Origin: a bacterium
Lineage (GTDB): Bacteria; JAHJDO01
Length of the DNA stretch: 64,000 nucleotides
Direction of reading: 5' to 3'
Assembly (NCBI GenBank): GCA_030652805.1
Contig: JAUSPT010000054.1
Location: 39,209 to 103,208, forward strand
The translations under genes and the position numbers were made by a program. Shown piece after piece: positions 7,718 to 16,071 of the stretch (its first letter is position 1; the number at the start of each line of letters is the position of its first letter). Below the pieces are notes generated by a model. The model was not told the DNA's origin. It searched no databases and worked only from the letters and a program-made list of their open reading frames with translations.

Positions 7718-8118
7718 GGGGTCAGATTAGGCATTTTAGTGATATAGAAGCATGGAAGATAGGGAGAGAAGTCAGAAAGAGTGTTTATGCATTTATTAAA
7801 ACATTACCTGATGGAGAGAAATATAATCTTAGTTCTCAAATGAGGAGAGCAGCAGTCTCTATCACAGCTAACATTGCTGAAGGATATGGACGGTATCACT
7901 ATCAAGAAAATATTCAATTCTGTCGGCAAAGTAGGGGTTCTATATATGAAATGCAAGACCATTTGATCACTTGTTTAGATGAGGGATATATTGCTAAAGA
8001 GGATTATGAGAAAATTTATTCTTTATACGAAAAAGCTACTAAGGCAATTAATGGGTATATTAGACTGCTTAAAAGGCAGCAAGCAGAGAATAAAGAGAGA
8101 ATAGCAAATGGTAAATAG
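7702..8118 (+). CDS. Four-helix-bundle protein, IVP/S23 (23S rRNA intervening-sequence protein) family
   Basis: 138 aa, close to the usual 115-130 for the family. The family signature is intact: [14 protein letters not shown] at the start of helix 1, then [22 protein letters not shown] and ESG-like [17 protein letters not shown], with a final helix ending in a basic tail. Proteins of this family were first seen in ORFs inside 23S rRNA intervening sequences and are related to Avd proteins of diversity-generating retroelements; the biochemical role is unclear. The gene is tightly framed by two heptameric arrays of opposite polarity: the ATG lies in the left array and the TAG ends 2 nt before the right one. 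No 23S gene or reverse transcriptase is nearby. Confidence 0.85.
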   Translation: MEKGKWGQIRHFSDIEAWKIGREVRKSVYAFIKTLPDGEKYNLSSQMRRAAVSITANIAEGYGRYHYQENIQFCRQSRGSIYEMQDHLITCLDEGYIAKEDYEKIYSLYEKATKAINGYIRLLKRQQAENKERIANGK

Positions 8119-8120
8119 AA

Positions 8121-8162
8121 TTCCCAAATCCCAATTCCCAGTTCCCAATTCCCAATCCCCAT
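8121..8162 (+). repeat. Heptameric array (TTCCCAA-type) right of the IVP gene
   Basis: Six units: TTCCCAA, ATCCCAA, TTCCCAG, TTCCCAA, TTCCCAA, TCCCCAT. The polarity is opposite to the left array (7690-7717), and the IVP stop codon at 8116-8118 is almost adjacent. It is read as SQFPVPNSQ in the truncated GT2. Confidence 0.85.
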
Positions 8163-8232
8163 TGGTAAGCATAATAATCACAACTAAAAACGAAGAGAAA
8201 AACATAGAAAATTGCTTAGAATCAATCCTGAA

Positions 8233-8288
8233 TTCCCGTTTTCCAATTCCCAGTTCCCAATTCCCAGTCTCCAATTCCCAATCCTCAA
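8233..8288 (+). repeat. Heptameric array, eight TTCCCAR-type units
   Basis: Eight consecutive 7-nt units vary around TTCCCAA/TTCCCAG. They separate two halves of the GT2 fold (between helix 1 and strand 2) as an in-frame insertion. Confidence 0.85.
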
Positions 8289-8350
8289 TCGAGATAATCG
8301 TAGTGGACAACAACTCAACTGATAAAACCGTTGAGATTGTCAAATCCTAT

Positions 8351-8383
8351 TGTCATTGCGAGGCGAAGCCGAAGCAATCTCAT
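8351..8383 (+). repeat. Dispersed-repeat fragment (GTCATTGCGAGG...GAAGCAATCTC type)
   Basis: The segment begins TGTCATTGCGAGG and ends GAAGCAATCTCAT, and is read as CHCEAKPKQS. This resembles a widespread bacterial dispersed element that often yields CHCEA-type peptides when translated. Only part of one copy is present, inserted in frame in the GT2 remnant. The family call is from memory. Confidence 0.5.
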
Positions 8384-8447
8384 ATTCGATTTTACACAAA
8401 AGGCCCAGAGCGTTCTGCCCAGAGAAATTTTGGAGTTAAGAAAGTAA

Positions 8448-9659
8448 ATGGATAAAGTTGCAATTGTTTCTACGATTCAACCAGAAACGCATTACACGAG
8501 ATATTTGTATAAAGAGTTGAAAAATATAAATGAAAATATATATTTATTAATTGATGATATTCCAGAAAATGATGAATTTGTAGAAGGACAAAAAGATAAA
8601 AATATAATTAAATTGTGGAAAGCAAACTTATCATTGCCATTTGCAATAAATAGATTTGTGAAATTAAATAATATCTCAATAGTGCATTTGCAGCATGAAT
8701 TTAATATGTATGGAGGAATTAAGGGTATTCCTATTTTTCTTTTTACAATGATATTTTTAAAGATCGTCAGGAAGAATATAGTTGTTACAACTCATGCTGT
8801 TGTCGATTATAGAACAATAGACAATGATTTTCTTGAAACATTTGTTTTGGACAAATTTAAAAGAATTAAAGATATTGCAAAAATTGCATTTTATTTGTTT
8901 TACAAGGTCGTTGGTTTAATAGCAGATAAGGTTATAGTGCACTCGAATTTTACTAAACAAATTTATATAGATTCATATAAGATAAAAGAATCAAAATGTT
9001 TTGTTATTCCAATTGGTGTTAATAATTTAAGTAGCGTAATTGCCAATGATAAAGGATTAGATTCTAAAACAGAATGGTCAGAAGAGATCAAAGGTAAAAA
9101 TATTATATTGTATTTTGGATATATTTTAAAAAGAAAAGGGCTTGAGTTGTTAATCCAGGCTATTTCAAGTCTGAAAAATGATATCCCTGATAATGTTGTT
9201 GTCTTGGCAGGTGGGATGTTGGAAAATCAAAAAGGATATGTGGACTATCTTAAAAAAATGATAACTGAGAAAGGGTTAACTAAGGAAATTATTTTTACGG
9301 GTTTTTTATCTAAAAAAGAGATTGACTTTCTATATAATAAATGTGATTTTGTAGTGCTTCCATATACGTATTCAATTTCATCTAGTTTGCCTTTATCTCT
9401 GGCTTTTGAAGCAGGAAAGCCCGTAATAGCTAGCGATATAGGGACATTAAGGGATGAGATAATAGATAATGTCAACGGTCTATTTTTCAAGAACGGAGAC
9501 TTAAAGGAATTATGCGATAAGATATATCTGTTGAGTACGAATAATAACTTGCTGAGGCGACTGCAAAACGGAGCGAAACGCGAATTTGGAATAAGGTCGT
9601 GGGCTAAGATAGCCAAACTAACTAATGAGGTAATATACTCAAATAAGAAGCCAAATTGA
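8448..9659 (+). CDS. GT4 glycosyltransferase
   Basis: 403 aa, GT-B fold. The N-terminal acceptor half runs from VAIVSTIQPETHYTRYLYKE to HLQHEFNMYGG. The C-terminal donor half has ILYFGYILKRKGLELLIQA (about 219-237), VVLAGG and FTGFLSKKEIDFLYNKCDFVVLPY. The GT4 donor-site block follows as SLPLSLAFEAGKPVIASDIG (about 308-327). It transfers a sugar from a nucleotide donor in the cytoplasm. It starts within the last codons of the truncated GT2, so its original upstream context has been lost. The gene is noticeably AT-rich compared with the cluster start. Confidence 0.88.
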   Translation: MDKVAIVSTIQPETHYTRYLYKELKNINENIYLLIDDIPENDEFVEGQKDKNIIKLWKANLSLPFAINRFVKLNNISIVHLQHEFNMYGGIKGIPIFLFTMIFLKIVRKNIVVTTHAVVDYRTIDNDFLETFVLDKFKRIKDIAKIAFYLFYKVVGLIADKVIVHSNFTKQIYIDSYKIKESKCFVIPIGVNNLSSVIANDKGLDSKTEWSEEIKGKNIILYFGYILKRKGLELLIQAISSLKNDIPDNVVVLAGGMLENQKGYVDYLKKMITEKGLTKEIIFTGFLSKKEIDFLYNKCDFVVLPYTYSISSSLPLSLAFEAGKPVIASDIGTLRDEIIDNVNGLFFKNGDLKELCDKIYLLSTNNNLLRRLQNGAKREFGIRSWAKIAKLTNEVIYSNKKPN

Positions 9660-10396
9660 ATATTAAAATTTTTAAAAGATTTTTATCCTATAATGGTGGC
9701 TTAGAATTCCAGCAATTAAGCGATGAGGTTGTTGAGGCAAATTATCAACACAAATATGTTGTAGAAAAATATTTAAATTATATAAAAGACAAGAAAGTGC
9801 TGGATGCAGGATGCTGGACCGGACCTATAGAGAAAGAGATAGTTAAGCGAGGAATACATACGGAACTAATAGGGATAGATGAAAACGAGAGGGCGTTGAA
9901 TGTTGCCACAAAAAAATTTTCCGAGTTTAGGTTTATACAATGCGGATTAACAAAGCCATCTAAAGAATTTATTAGCAAATATAATGGTTATTTTGATACC
10001 ATTATATTTCTAGATGTAATTGAGCATTTGCCAAAAGGTTCTGAGGTTGAGGTAATGAAATTTTTTAATAAAATTCTAAAGCCGGATGGTGTGATTATTA
10101 TAAGCACGATGGCGAGTCACATTTTTAATTTTATTGATCCTGCCTGGTTTGTTGGTCACAGGCATTATAAGTTAAAGGGCATAAGTAAAATACTTAAAGA
10201 GGTTGGATTCAAAGCAGTAGAGACATCGCAAATTGGTAATTTGTATTGGGATATTGATTTGTTGTTGTTTTATATACATAAGCACCTTCTAAAAAAGAAA
10301 TATCAGATGAGTAAAAATATATATAAAAAAATTATGCGAGGTTTTAACCACCCCAGAATAGCAACGAGAATATATTTGTTGGCAAAGAAGATTTAG
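9656..10396 (+). CDS. Class I SAM-dependent methyltransferase
   Basis: 246 aa. Motif I is VLDAGCWTGPIEKEIV (about 48-63), followed by LIGIDENERAL (acidic residue for SAM ribose) and YFDTIIFLDVIEHLPKGSEVEVM, then LKPDGVIIIST. This is a type 11/23 methyltransferase. It starts with TTG at 9656 overlapping the previous TGA (TTGA). In glycan clusters such enzymes often methylate sugars or cap chains; the substrate here is unknown. A C-terminal basic tail may contact membrane or lipid-linked acceptors. Confidence 0.82.
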   Translation: MNIKIFKRFLSYNGGLEFQQLSDEVVEANYQHKYVVEKYLNYIKDKKVLDAGCWTGPIEKEIVKRGIHTELIGIDENERALNVATKKFSEFRFIQCGLTKPSKEFISKYNGYFDTIIFLDVIEHLPKGSEVEVMKFFNKILKPDGVIIISTMASHIFNFIDPAWFVGHRHYKLKGISKILKEVGFKAVETSQIGNLYWDIDLLLFYIHKHLLKKKYQMSKNIYKKIMRGFNHPRIATRIYLLAKKI

Positions 10397-10404
10397 GAAT
10401 ATAG

Positions 10405-11409
10405 ATGAAAGCCCTTTCGATAATTATCGTAACTTATAATAGCTCAGAGTATATAGAGCCATGCCTATATTCAATATATAACCAAAAAGCGTCTTTTAAT
10501 TATGAAGTGATTGTTTTTGATAATAATTCTACGGATGGGACTGTTCTATTAATACAAGATCAATTTAAAGATGTTTTTGTAATTAAAAGCGATAAAAACA
10601 TAGGATTCGCAGCCGCAAATAATGAGGCAATAAGAAAAAGCACTTCTGGTATACTCTTGCTCCTAAATCCAGATACAAAACTAACTGAGAATACATTAGA
10701 CGCTCTATATGAAGAAATATCAAAATATGACAATGACAGAACAATCATGGTGCCCGTGCAATGCAACTATGATACAGGAGTTTTTCTTAATTGCGGCCTT
10801 GGAATAGATATTTTTGGGTTTCCAATTAACGAAGGAGGAACTGAAAAGTTTTTTTATGCTGATGGAGCGGCGATATTAATGAAAAAAAAAGACTTTCTTG
10901 ATTTAGGAATGTTCGACGAGGCTCTTTTTTTGATACAAGAAGATGTTGACTTGTCGTGGAAAGCTCGATTGCTAGATTATAAATTTAAATTACTGAGAGA
11001 AATAAAAATATTACATAAAAGTGGAGGCAGCATTGGATGTGGAGGCAAAGCGGAAAGTGATTTTTCTACGAATGTATTTAGAAGATACCATGGGGAAAAG
11101 AATATTATTCGAAATATCTTAAAGAATTATTCTTGCTACAATTTATTATGGGTGTTGCCTTCAATATTTATAATAAACCTTGCTGAAGTTATCCTGTTTA
11201 CCTTCATAGGAAAACCAAAAGTTGTTTTGTCTTATATAAAGGCATACCAGTGGAATATTATCAACCTGAGAAGCACTCTTAGAAAGAGGAAATGGATTCA
11301 AAGCCGTAGAATAATCGGCGATAGAGATATAATTGATCATATGTATAAAGGAAGTGCTAAATTTAAACTATTATTAAAAGTTGGAATCCCTACGGTCGGA
11401 AATAATTGA
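10405..11409 (+). CDS. GT2 glycosyltransferase, rhamnosyltransferase-like
   Basis: 334 aa. The GT-A core starts at LSIIIVTYNSSEYIEPCL (about 4-21), then VFDNNSTDGT, NIGFAAANNEAI, LLLLNPDTKL (metal/nucleotide site) and MFDEALFLIQEDVDLSWKA, which carries the ED motif. This pattern is typical of rhamnosyl/galactofuranosyl-transferase-like GT2s. One hydrophobic stretch near 245-268 suggests membrane association. It lies 8 nt after the methyltransferase and 4 nt before the next. The dTDP-L-rhamnose made by the rml genes downstream is a possible donor (inference). Confidence 0.85.
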   Translation: MKALSIIIVTYNSSEYIEPCLYSIYNQKASFNYEVIVFDNNSTDGTVLLIQDQFKDVFVIKSDKNIGFAAANNEAIRKSTSGILLLLNPDTKLTENTLDALYEEISKYDNDRTIMVPVQCNYDTGVFLNCGLGIDIFGFPINEGGTEKFFYADGAAILMKKKDFLDLGMFDEALFLIQEDVDLSWKARLLDYKFKLLREIKILHKSGGSIGCGGKAESDFSTNVFRRYHGEKNIIRNILKNYSCYNLLWVLPSIFIINLAEVILFTFIGKPKVVLSYIKAYQWNIINLRSTLRKRKWIQSRRIIGDRDIIDHMYKGSAKFKLLLKVGIPTVGNN

Positions 11410-11413
11410 GAGT

Positions 11414-12115
11414 ATGAAGAAAGTTTTAGATGTTGGTTGTGGACATGGTTTTTTTACTTCCTGCCTATCAGCAAAGAACGATGTTGTTGGAATTGACATT
11501 TCCGACCCAGATATAAAGATTGCGAGAAAAAGATATCCACATGTCAATTTTCAGCTAATGAGTGCTGAGAAATTGATTTTCCCAGACGACTATTTCGAGG
11601 AAGTCTACGCGATGGATATTCTTGAGCATGTAGATAATTTAGACATGGTTTTAAGAGAAATTAGTCGCGTATTAAAAACTGATGGTAAATTCATTATAAA
11701 CATTCCGTACTGGAAATCTGAGGAATGGTTGGGGAAAATAAGACCTTCGTACTTTGAGGAGATACATCATGTTAGAGTTTTCAAGGATAGCGAATTGGAT
11801 AGCATTCTAGCTAAATACAATATGAGGATTTTATCTAAAAAAAAGAGCGGATTCTTATCACACATAGAGCATTATTACATGTTTACAAGGAAGATTAATA
11901 GTAAAACCCAATTAGGCATCGGAAACTGGCGAGATAACTGGAAGACAAAGTTTTTTCACCTGAGCCTGTTGCTTTTTGATGACGAGGTTTTAAGGACTCC
12001 GCTGAAATTTTTCCCGTTGTGGATTATTACAGTACCAATAGGTTTCTTGATTAATTTGTGTGGGAATAGATATTTCCCAAAATCCATATCTTATGAGGTT
12101 ATAAAAGAAAAATGA
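11414..12115 (+). CDS. Class I SAM-dependent methyltransferase
   Basis: 233 aa from the ATG at 11414; a TTG at 11381 would add 11 residues inside the previous gene. Motif I VLDVGCGHGFF appears almost at once, then VVGIDISDPDIKIARKRYP, the EEVYAMDILEHVDNLDMVLREISRVLK block and GKFIINIPYW. The C-terminal third has hydrophobic segments (WIITVPIGFLINL), suggesting membrane contact. It likely modifies a lipid-linked sugar; substrate unknown. It ends in an ATGA overlap with the radical SAM gene. Confidence 0.82.
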   Translation: MKKVLDVGCGHGFFTSCLSAKNDVVGIDISDPDIKIARKRYPHVNFQLMSAEKLIFPDDYFEEVYAMDILEHVDNLDMVLREISRVLKTDGKFIINIPYWKSEEWLGKIRPSYFEEIHHVRVFKDSELDSILAKYNMRILSKKKSGFLSHIEHYYMFTRKINSKTQLGIGNWRDNWKTKFFHLSLLLFDDEVLRTPLKFFPLWIITVPIGFLINLCGNRYFPKSISYEVIKEK

Positions 12116-13572
12116 AGGCAAGGAAAGAGGATATTGCTTTTGTTATTAATCCGTCGCTTTGGTACCAGAATATGTATCCATCGGGGATACTATGTCTTTC
12201 TGGCTATTTAGAAAGCAAAGGAGTTAGCAATATCATTTTGGATTCAAAAATTTCTTCAATCAAGATAGACGGGCAGAAAAGAGAAGGAATGATATTGAAT
12301 CAAATAAAAGAAGCCAGACCCAGAATAGTGTGTTTTTCTGCTAGTCATAGAGAATTTGATGAAGTAGTTAGGATGAATAACGAAATAAAGAAACTAGACA
12401 ACAGTGTAGTAACTATTGTTGGAGGCTCGCAACCTACATATAGGGGAGCAGACTTTCTAGATAATGGGTTTAGTTTCGTTTGCATAGGAGAAGGCGAAGC
12501 AACTTTGTGCGAATTTGTCAAAGAGGTTCTTAGCAAATCATATCGTTGGACGAGAATAGATGGGCTTGGTTGGAGAAATGGAAAAGATAATATATTTAAT
12601 CAACCACGCAAACTAATCGATGAGACCACTATAAATAGCGTGTCTATGCCACCATATGACAAAATTGATAAGAGGTATTTTGATATTAATGTCGGTACAA
12701 TCAGGGGTTTGCCACTAAAGGGAGCTTTGTTATTAACAACTCGAGGATGTCCTTTTTCTTGCTCATACTGCGGATGCAATTTAATCTTTGGGAAAAAACT
12801 CCGTTTTAAATCATTAGAAAATATTGAGCGAGAAATAAAGTATTTAAGGGACAATTATGATATTGAGGGGATTTGGATTGTTGATGATACCTTTACGATA
12901 AAAGAAAATCATGCTATCAGTGTCTCCAAAATCTTGAAAAGGCATGACATAATTTGGGGCTGTCAATCTAGAGTTGATACTATCAACGAGAAGTTAATGA
13001 AAATAATGAAAGAGTCTGGCTGTGTGCAAATAGATTTTGGGGTAGAATCCGGAAGCCAAAGGATACTGAATGACATTATTGGAAAAGGAACAAACGTTGA
13101 ACAAATTATCCATGCCTTCAATTTAGCGAAAAAATATAAGATCAGAACGCTGGCAAATTTCATGATTGGATTGCCAACGGAAACTTATAGTGATCTTAAG
13201 GAAACCGAGAAAATTGCGGCTCTAATAGATGCCGATATATATCTTTTTGCTATTGCTACACCATTGCCGGGCACGAGATTATATAATATGATTAATGAGA
13301 AAATAAGTCCGTACGAATATTCATTATTGAATTGGAACGGCAGCATACTAACAGAGAGGTTTAATAAGTCAAAAATAAAGGATTTAATTATAGAGAAAGA
13401 TAAACTTCATAAAAAATATTTTTTCAGGACAATGAGAAAATCAGTCTTATCCATGGATAATTATTTATTTTTTTTGAAGAAAAAGTATAAATATCAACGG
13501 TTGAAGTTTGTATTTAACTATTTTGTTAAATATATAAGAAAGTTGCTCAATGAAAAATGTTTTAGTAAATGA
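12112..13572 (+). CDS. B12-binding radical SAM protein
   Basis: 486 aa. The N-terminal B12-type Rossmann domain (about 8-150) contains IVGGSQPTYRGADFLDNG and CIGEGEATLCEFV. The radical SAM core has RGCPFSCSYCG, with Cys213, Cys217 and Cys220 (canonical CX3CX2C). Further blocks are GIWIVDDTFTIKEN, QIDFGVESGSQRIL and FMIGLPTET. These enzymes commonly catalyse C-methylation or other radical modifications; the reaction here is unknown. Its place among methyltransferases and glycosyltransferases suggests glycan or lipid tailoring. The C-terminal 70 residues are basic and unassigned. The next gene starts 23 nt before its stop. Confidence 0.85.
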   Translation: MKARKEDIAFVINPSLWYQNMYPSGILCLSGYLESKGVSNIILDSKISSIKIDGQKREGMILNQIKEARPRIVCFSASHREFDEVVRMNNEIKKLDNSVVTIVGGSQPTYRGADFLDNGFSFVCIGEGEATLCEFVKEVLSKSYRWTRIDGLGWRNGKDNIFNQPRKLIDETTINSVSMPPYDKIDKRYFDINVGTIRGLPLKGALLLTTRGCPFSCSYCGCNLIFGKKLRFKSLENIEREIKYLRDNYDIEGIWIVDDTFTIKENHAISVSKILKRHDIIWGCQSRVDTINEKLMKIMKESGCVQIDFGVESGSQRILNDIIGKGTNVEQIIHAFNLAKKYKIRTLANFMIGLPTETYSDLKETEKIAALIDADIYLFAIATPLPGTRLYNMINEKISPYEYSLLNWNGSILTERFNKSKIKDLIIEKDKLHKKYFFRTMRKSVLSMDNYLFFLKKKYKYQRLKFVFNYFVKYIRKLLNEKCFSK

Positions 13573-14680
13573 CATTTCGTATTCAAATCACGCAGTAAGA
13601 AATGCAATTATATCAAAAATTAAATATTGGGGAAAACATAATTATAGTTTTGCGATATTTACAAGCAAGGCAGGAGTTAGTTTTTATAGAAAACACCTTC
13701 AGAACGTTAGTTTTATAGTTTTGCCTTATGCGGAAGAATGTCCGAATAAGTTTTTGTGGATTTTTGAATATCTCAAAAGAAATTCGGTCGCTTTGTTTTT
13801 TGTAAATAACCTGATAAATAAATATGATATTGTTTATTCAATCTCATCAGTTTTGGATTTGGCAATATTCCCTTATGTCTTTAAGATTTTTGATAAAAAA
13901 ATAAAATGGGTTGTTCTTTTTGAAAATGTGGTTCCCTTAAATGACCCAGGAAATAAACTAATCCGCTTTTTGTCTTGGGTATTTTTTCATATTAGCTTGT
14001 TCACATTTAGAAAAGCTGACTTGTTATTGCCAATTTCAGATAGCCTTAAGGAGTATTTAATATCTAAAGAGTTTAAGAAGAATAGACTTATAGTTTCTGG
14101 AAATGGGATTGAGGTAGATTTAATTAGAAGAGCTAAAAAGGACAATAAGTTTAATATAGATGCTTTATTTATTGGTAGGATTAATGAAACAAAAGGTATC
14201 TATGACTTACTTAAAGTTTTGCAAATTGTGAGAAAAAAATATCCAAATTTTCAGTTAGCTATAATGGGCAGGGGTGACAAGACAACAGAAAAGCAATTTA
14301 AAAATGAAATAATTAAAAACAATCTTGGCAAAAACGTTCAACTTTTGGGATACAAGTCTGATTTAGAAAAATTTAGTATCATTAAAAGTAGCAAAATCTT
14401 TTTGTTCTTAAGTGTAAGTGAGAGTTTTGGGATTTCTCTATTAGAAGCTGTTTGTTGTGGCTTAAAGGCAGTTGTTTATGAATTAGAACCATATAAAAAA
14501 ATATATTTGAATAATGAGGTAATAATGGTTACAAAGAATGACTATAAATCTGCTGCTAAAAAAGTGATGAAATTATTTGACAAAAGAGATTTTAGCAATA
14601 AAAACGGGGAGTTATTGCTTGAACAATATAGTTGGGATAAAATAGCCAAAATAGAGCTTAATGTGTTTAGGAATATATAG
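13550..14680 (+). CDS. GT4 glycosyltransferase
   Basis: 376 aa, GT-B fold. The donor-binding half has ALFIGRINETKGIYDLLKVL (about 204-223), LAIMGRGDK, VQLLGYKSDLEKFSIIKSSKIFLFLSVSESFGISLLEAVCCG, the last segment being the ExxxxxE-like GT4 motif. The N-terminal acceptor half is more divergent (VNDISYSNHAVRNAI). Very AT-rich, like its neighbours. It overlaps the radical SAM gene at its start and is separated by 3 nt from the next methyltransferase, so it is in the same operon. Specificity unknown. Confidence 0.85.
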   Translation: MKNVLVNDISYSNHAVRNAIISKIKYWGKHNYSFAIFTSKAGVSFYRKHLQNVSFIVLPYAEECPNKFLWIFEYLKRNSVALFFVNNLINKYDIVYSISSVLDLAIFPYVFKIFDKKIKWVVLFENVVPLNDPGNKLIRFLSWVFFHISLFTFRKADLLLPISDSLKEYLISKEFKKNRLIVSGNGIEVDLIRRAKKDNKFNIDALFIGRINETKGIYDLLKVLQIVRKKYPNFQLAIMGRGDKTTEKQFKNEIIKNNLGKNVQLLGYKSDLEKFSIIKSSKIFLFLSVSESFGISLLEAVCCGLKAVVYELEPYKKIYLNNEVIMVTKNDYKSAAKKVMKLFDKRDFSNKNGELLLEQYSWDKIAKIELNVFRNI

Positions 14681-14683
14681 AAA

Positions 14684-15370
14684 ATGAGGAATATTTATAA
14701 AGAAATGTATAAAGATAACAAAATACTGCATTTAATAAAAAGCAAAAGAGTTGAAATTATGTCAAATATTGTAGATAGTATTAAATTAGAAAATAAAAAC
14801 GTTTTAGATATTGGGTGTTATGATGGAGCTTTTTTGTCTTTAATAAAACATAGAAATAATAATTTTTACGGAATTGAAGCAAGTGATTATGGAGTAAAAG
14901 AATGTATCAAGAAAAGAATCAATATAAAACAAATTTTTTTTGATGATAAAACTAAAATACCTTTTGAAGATAATTTTTTCGATTTAATTATTGCTGGTGA
15001 GATTATTGAACATATTTATGATACTGATTTTTTTCTTGATGAAATACTGAGATTATTAAAACCAAACGCAATGCTGATCATTTCGACTCCCAACATAGCT
15101 TCTTTGGGGCGGAGATTATTATTAATGCTCGGCATCAGTCCGATTATTGAGCTCTCTCTAAATAAAAATACAGGTTCAGGGCATATAAGATATTTTACTT
15201 TTGCGACATTGAAAGATTTGCTAGAAAAACATTTTTTAAAAGTATTGGTTAAAAAATCGGATGTTGTAAATCTATCTAGGGATGGGAAATTCAAGATTTC
15301 TTTTCTAGCAAAAATAATCCCTAGTTTTGGGCAAAGCATCATTTATCTATGTCAGAAGCAGGAGGCGTGA
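14684..15370 (+). CDS. Class I SAM-dependent methyltransferase
   Basis: 228 aa. Motif I is VLDIGCYDGAFLSLI (about 44-58), followed by YGIEASDYGV, FEDNFFDLIIAGEIIEHIYDTDFFLDEILRLLKP and MLIISTPNIASLGRRLL. The FPNIASLGRR-like block is common in type 11 methyltransferases of O-antigen clusters. It directly follows the GT4 gene. The acceptor is unknown. Confidence 0.82.
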   Translation: MRNIYKEMYKDNKILHLIKSKRVEIMSNIVDSIKLENKNVLDIGCYDGAFLSLIKHRNNNFYGIEASDYGVKECIKKRINIKQIFFDDKTKIPFEDNFFDLIIAGEIIEHIYDTDFFLDEILRLLKPNAMLIISTPNIASLGRRLLLMLGISPIIELSLNKNTGSGHIRYFTFATLKDLLEKHFLKVLVKKSDVVNLSRDGKFKISFLAKIIPSFGQSIIYLCQKQEA

Positions 15371-15432
15371 AATAAGAAATGATTGAATACGAATTTTATG
15401 ATAGGCTATAAGATTATAGACGAGAAGGGAAA

Positions 15433-16029
15433 ATGATTTTAAACTTAGGTGCAGGAGAACTTCCGATTGAGGACGTGGTCAACGTAGATTGCTATGATAC
15501 GGGCTACCAAGACGAAATCGTAGATCTATCCGAGTTTCCATGGAGATGGAAAGATGAGAGTATAGATGGTATTTATATGTTACACGTATTGGAGCACTTT
15601 CCCGAGCCTTTTAAGATAATCTCGGAATGTTACAGGATATTAAAGCCAGGAGGGTTTCTATTCATAGCCGTTCCTCATTCTTCGCTTGTCATAGCAATTG
15701 GATGCATAGGACATTACAGGACATTCAGCTACGCTACTTTCAGGGATTATTTTGGGCAAAAATACTATCATATAAGCAAGCCGATGTTCAAGACAGAAAT
15801 AGCGAGAATCTTATGGTGGCATTCTCCAAGGAGACACAAAAATAAATATGGGATAAATTTCAAGCATGTTGAGAAACAAAATTATCCCTTCATATATTTC
15901 TTAATCGTTAGACCTTTAAGCCGTTTCATACAATTTTTCGTTGATTTATTTCCACGGATTTTTGAAAGAGTATGGTGCTATTACGTTGGAGGAGCAGAGG
16001 AAGTCGTCTGGAAAGGGATAAAGATATGA
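15433..16029 (+). CDS. SAM-dependent methyltransferase (type 11-like)
   Basis: 198 aa. It starts at motif I: MILNLGAGELPIEDVVNVD, then WRWKDESIDGIYMLHVLEHFPEPFKIISECYRILKPGGFLFIAVPH. The N-terminus is short, a form often seen in predicted SAM methyltransferases of polysaccharide clusters. AAGGGA is well placed before the ATG. The remaining part (YRTFSYATFRDYF, then a basic hydrophobic C-terminus) is typical of this subgroup. Substrate unknown. Confidence 0.8.
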   Translation: MILNLGAGELPIEDVVNVDCYDTGYQDEIVDLSEFPWRWKDESIDGIYMLHVLEHFPEPFKIISECYRILKPGGFLFIAVPHSSLVIAIGCIGHYRTFSYATFRDYFGQKYYHISKPMFKTEIARILWWHSPRRHKNKYGINFKHVEKQNYPFIYFLIVRPLSRFIQFFVDLFPRIFERVWCYYVGGAEEVVWKGIKI

Positions 16030-16071
16030 ATTGTCAGCCAGTCTGCTTTTAAACTTTTGCCGGGTAGAATT

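Larger units (their letters stand above)
8108..8455 (+). pseudogene. Truncated GT2 glycosyltransferase with repeat insertions
   Basis: 115 codons. The GT2 N-terminus can be recognised as [22 protein letters not shown], then [19 protein letters not shown] and KGPERSAQRNFGVKK. The frame stops there, before the DxD metal-binding motif and all catalytic regions, so it cannot work as a glycosyltransferase alone. Three repeats interrupt the fold: heptamers at 8121-8162 and 8233-8288, and a dispersed-repeat fragment at 8351-8383. The next gene, a GT4, starts in the last codons (8448), marking a deletion or recombination junction. Compare the intact GT2 at 4337, where GVKEAKGEIVAFIDDD continues the same block. 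Confidence 0.75.

Noticed and set aside
7702..8118. IVP gene considered as the Avd part of a diversity-generating retroelement
   Set aside because: No reverse transcriptase, template repeat or variable repeat could be found in the window.
7702..8118. IVP gene considered as a 23S rRNA intervening sequence
   Set aside because: No rRNA sequence flanks it; both sides are protein-coding remnants and arrays.
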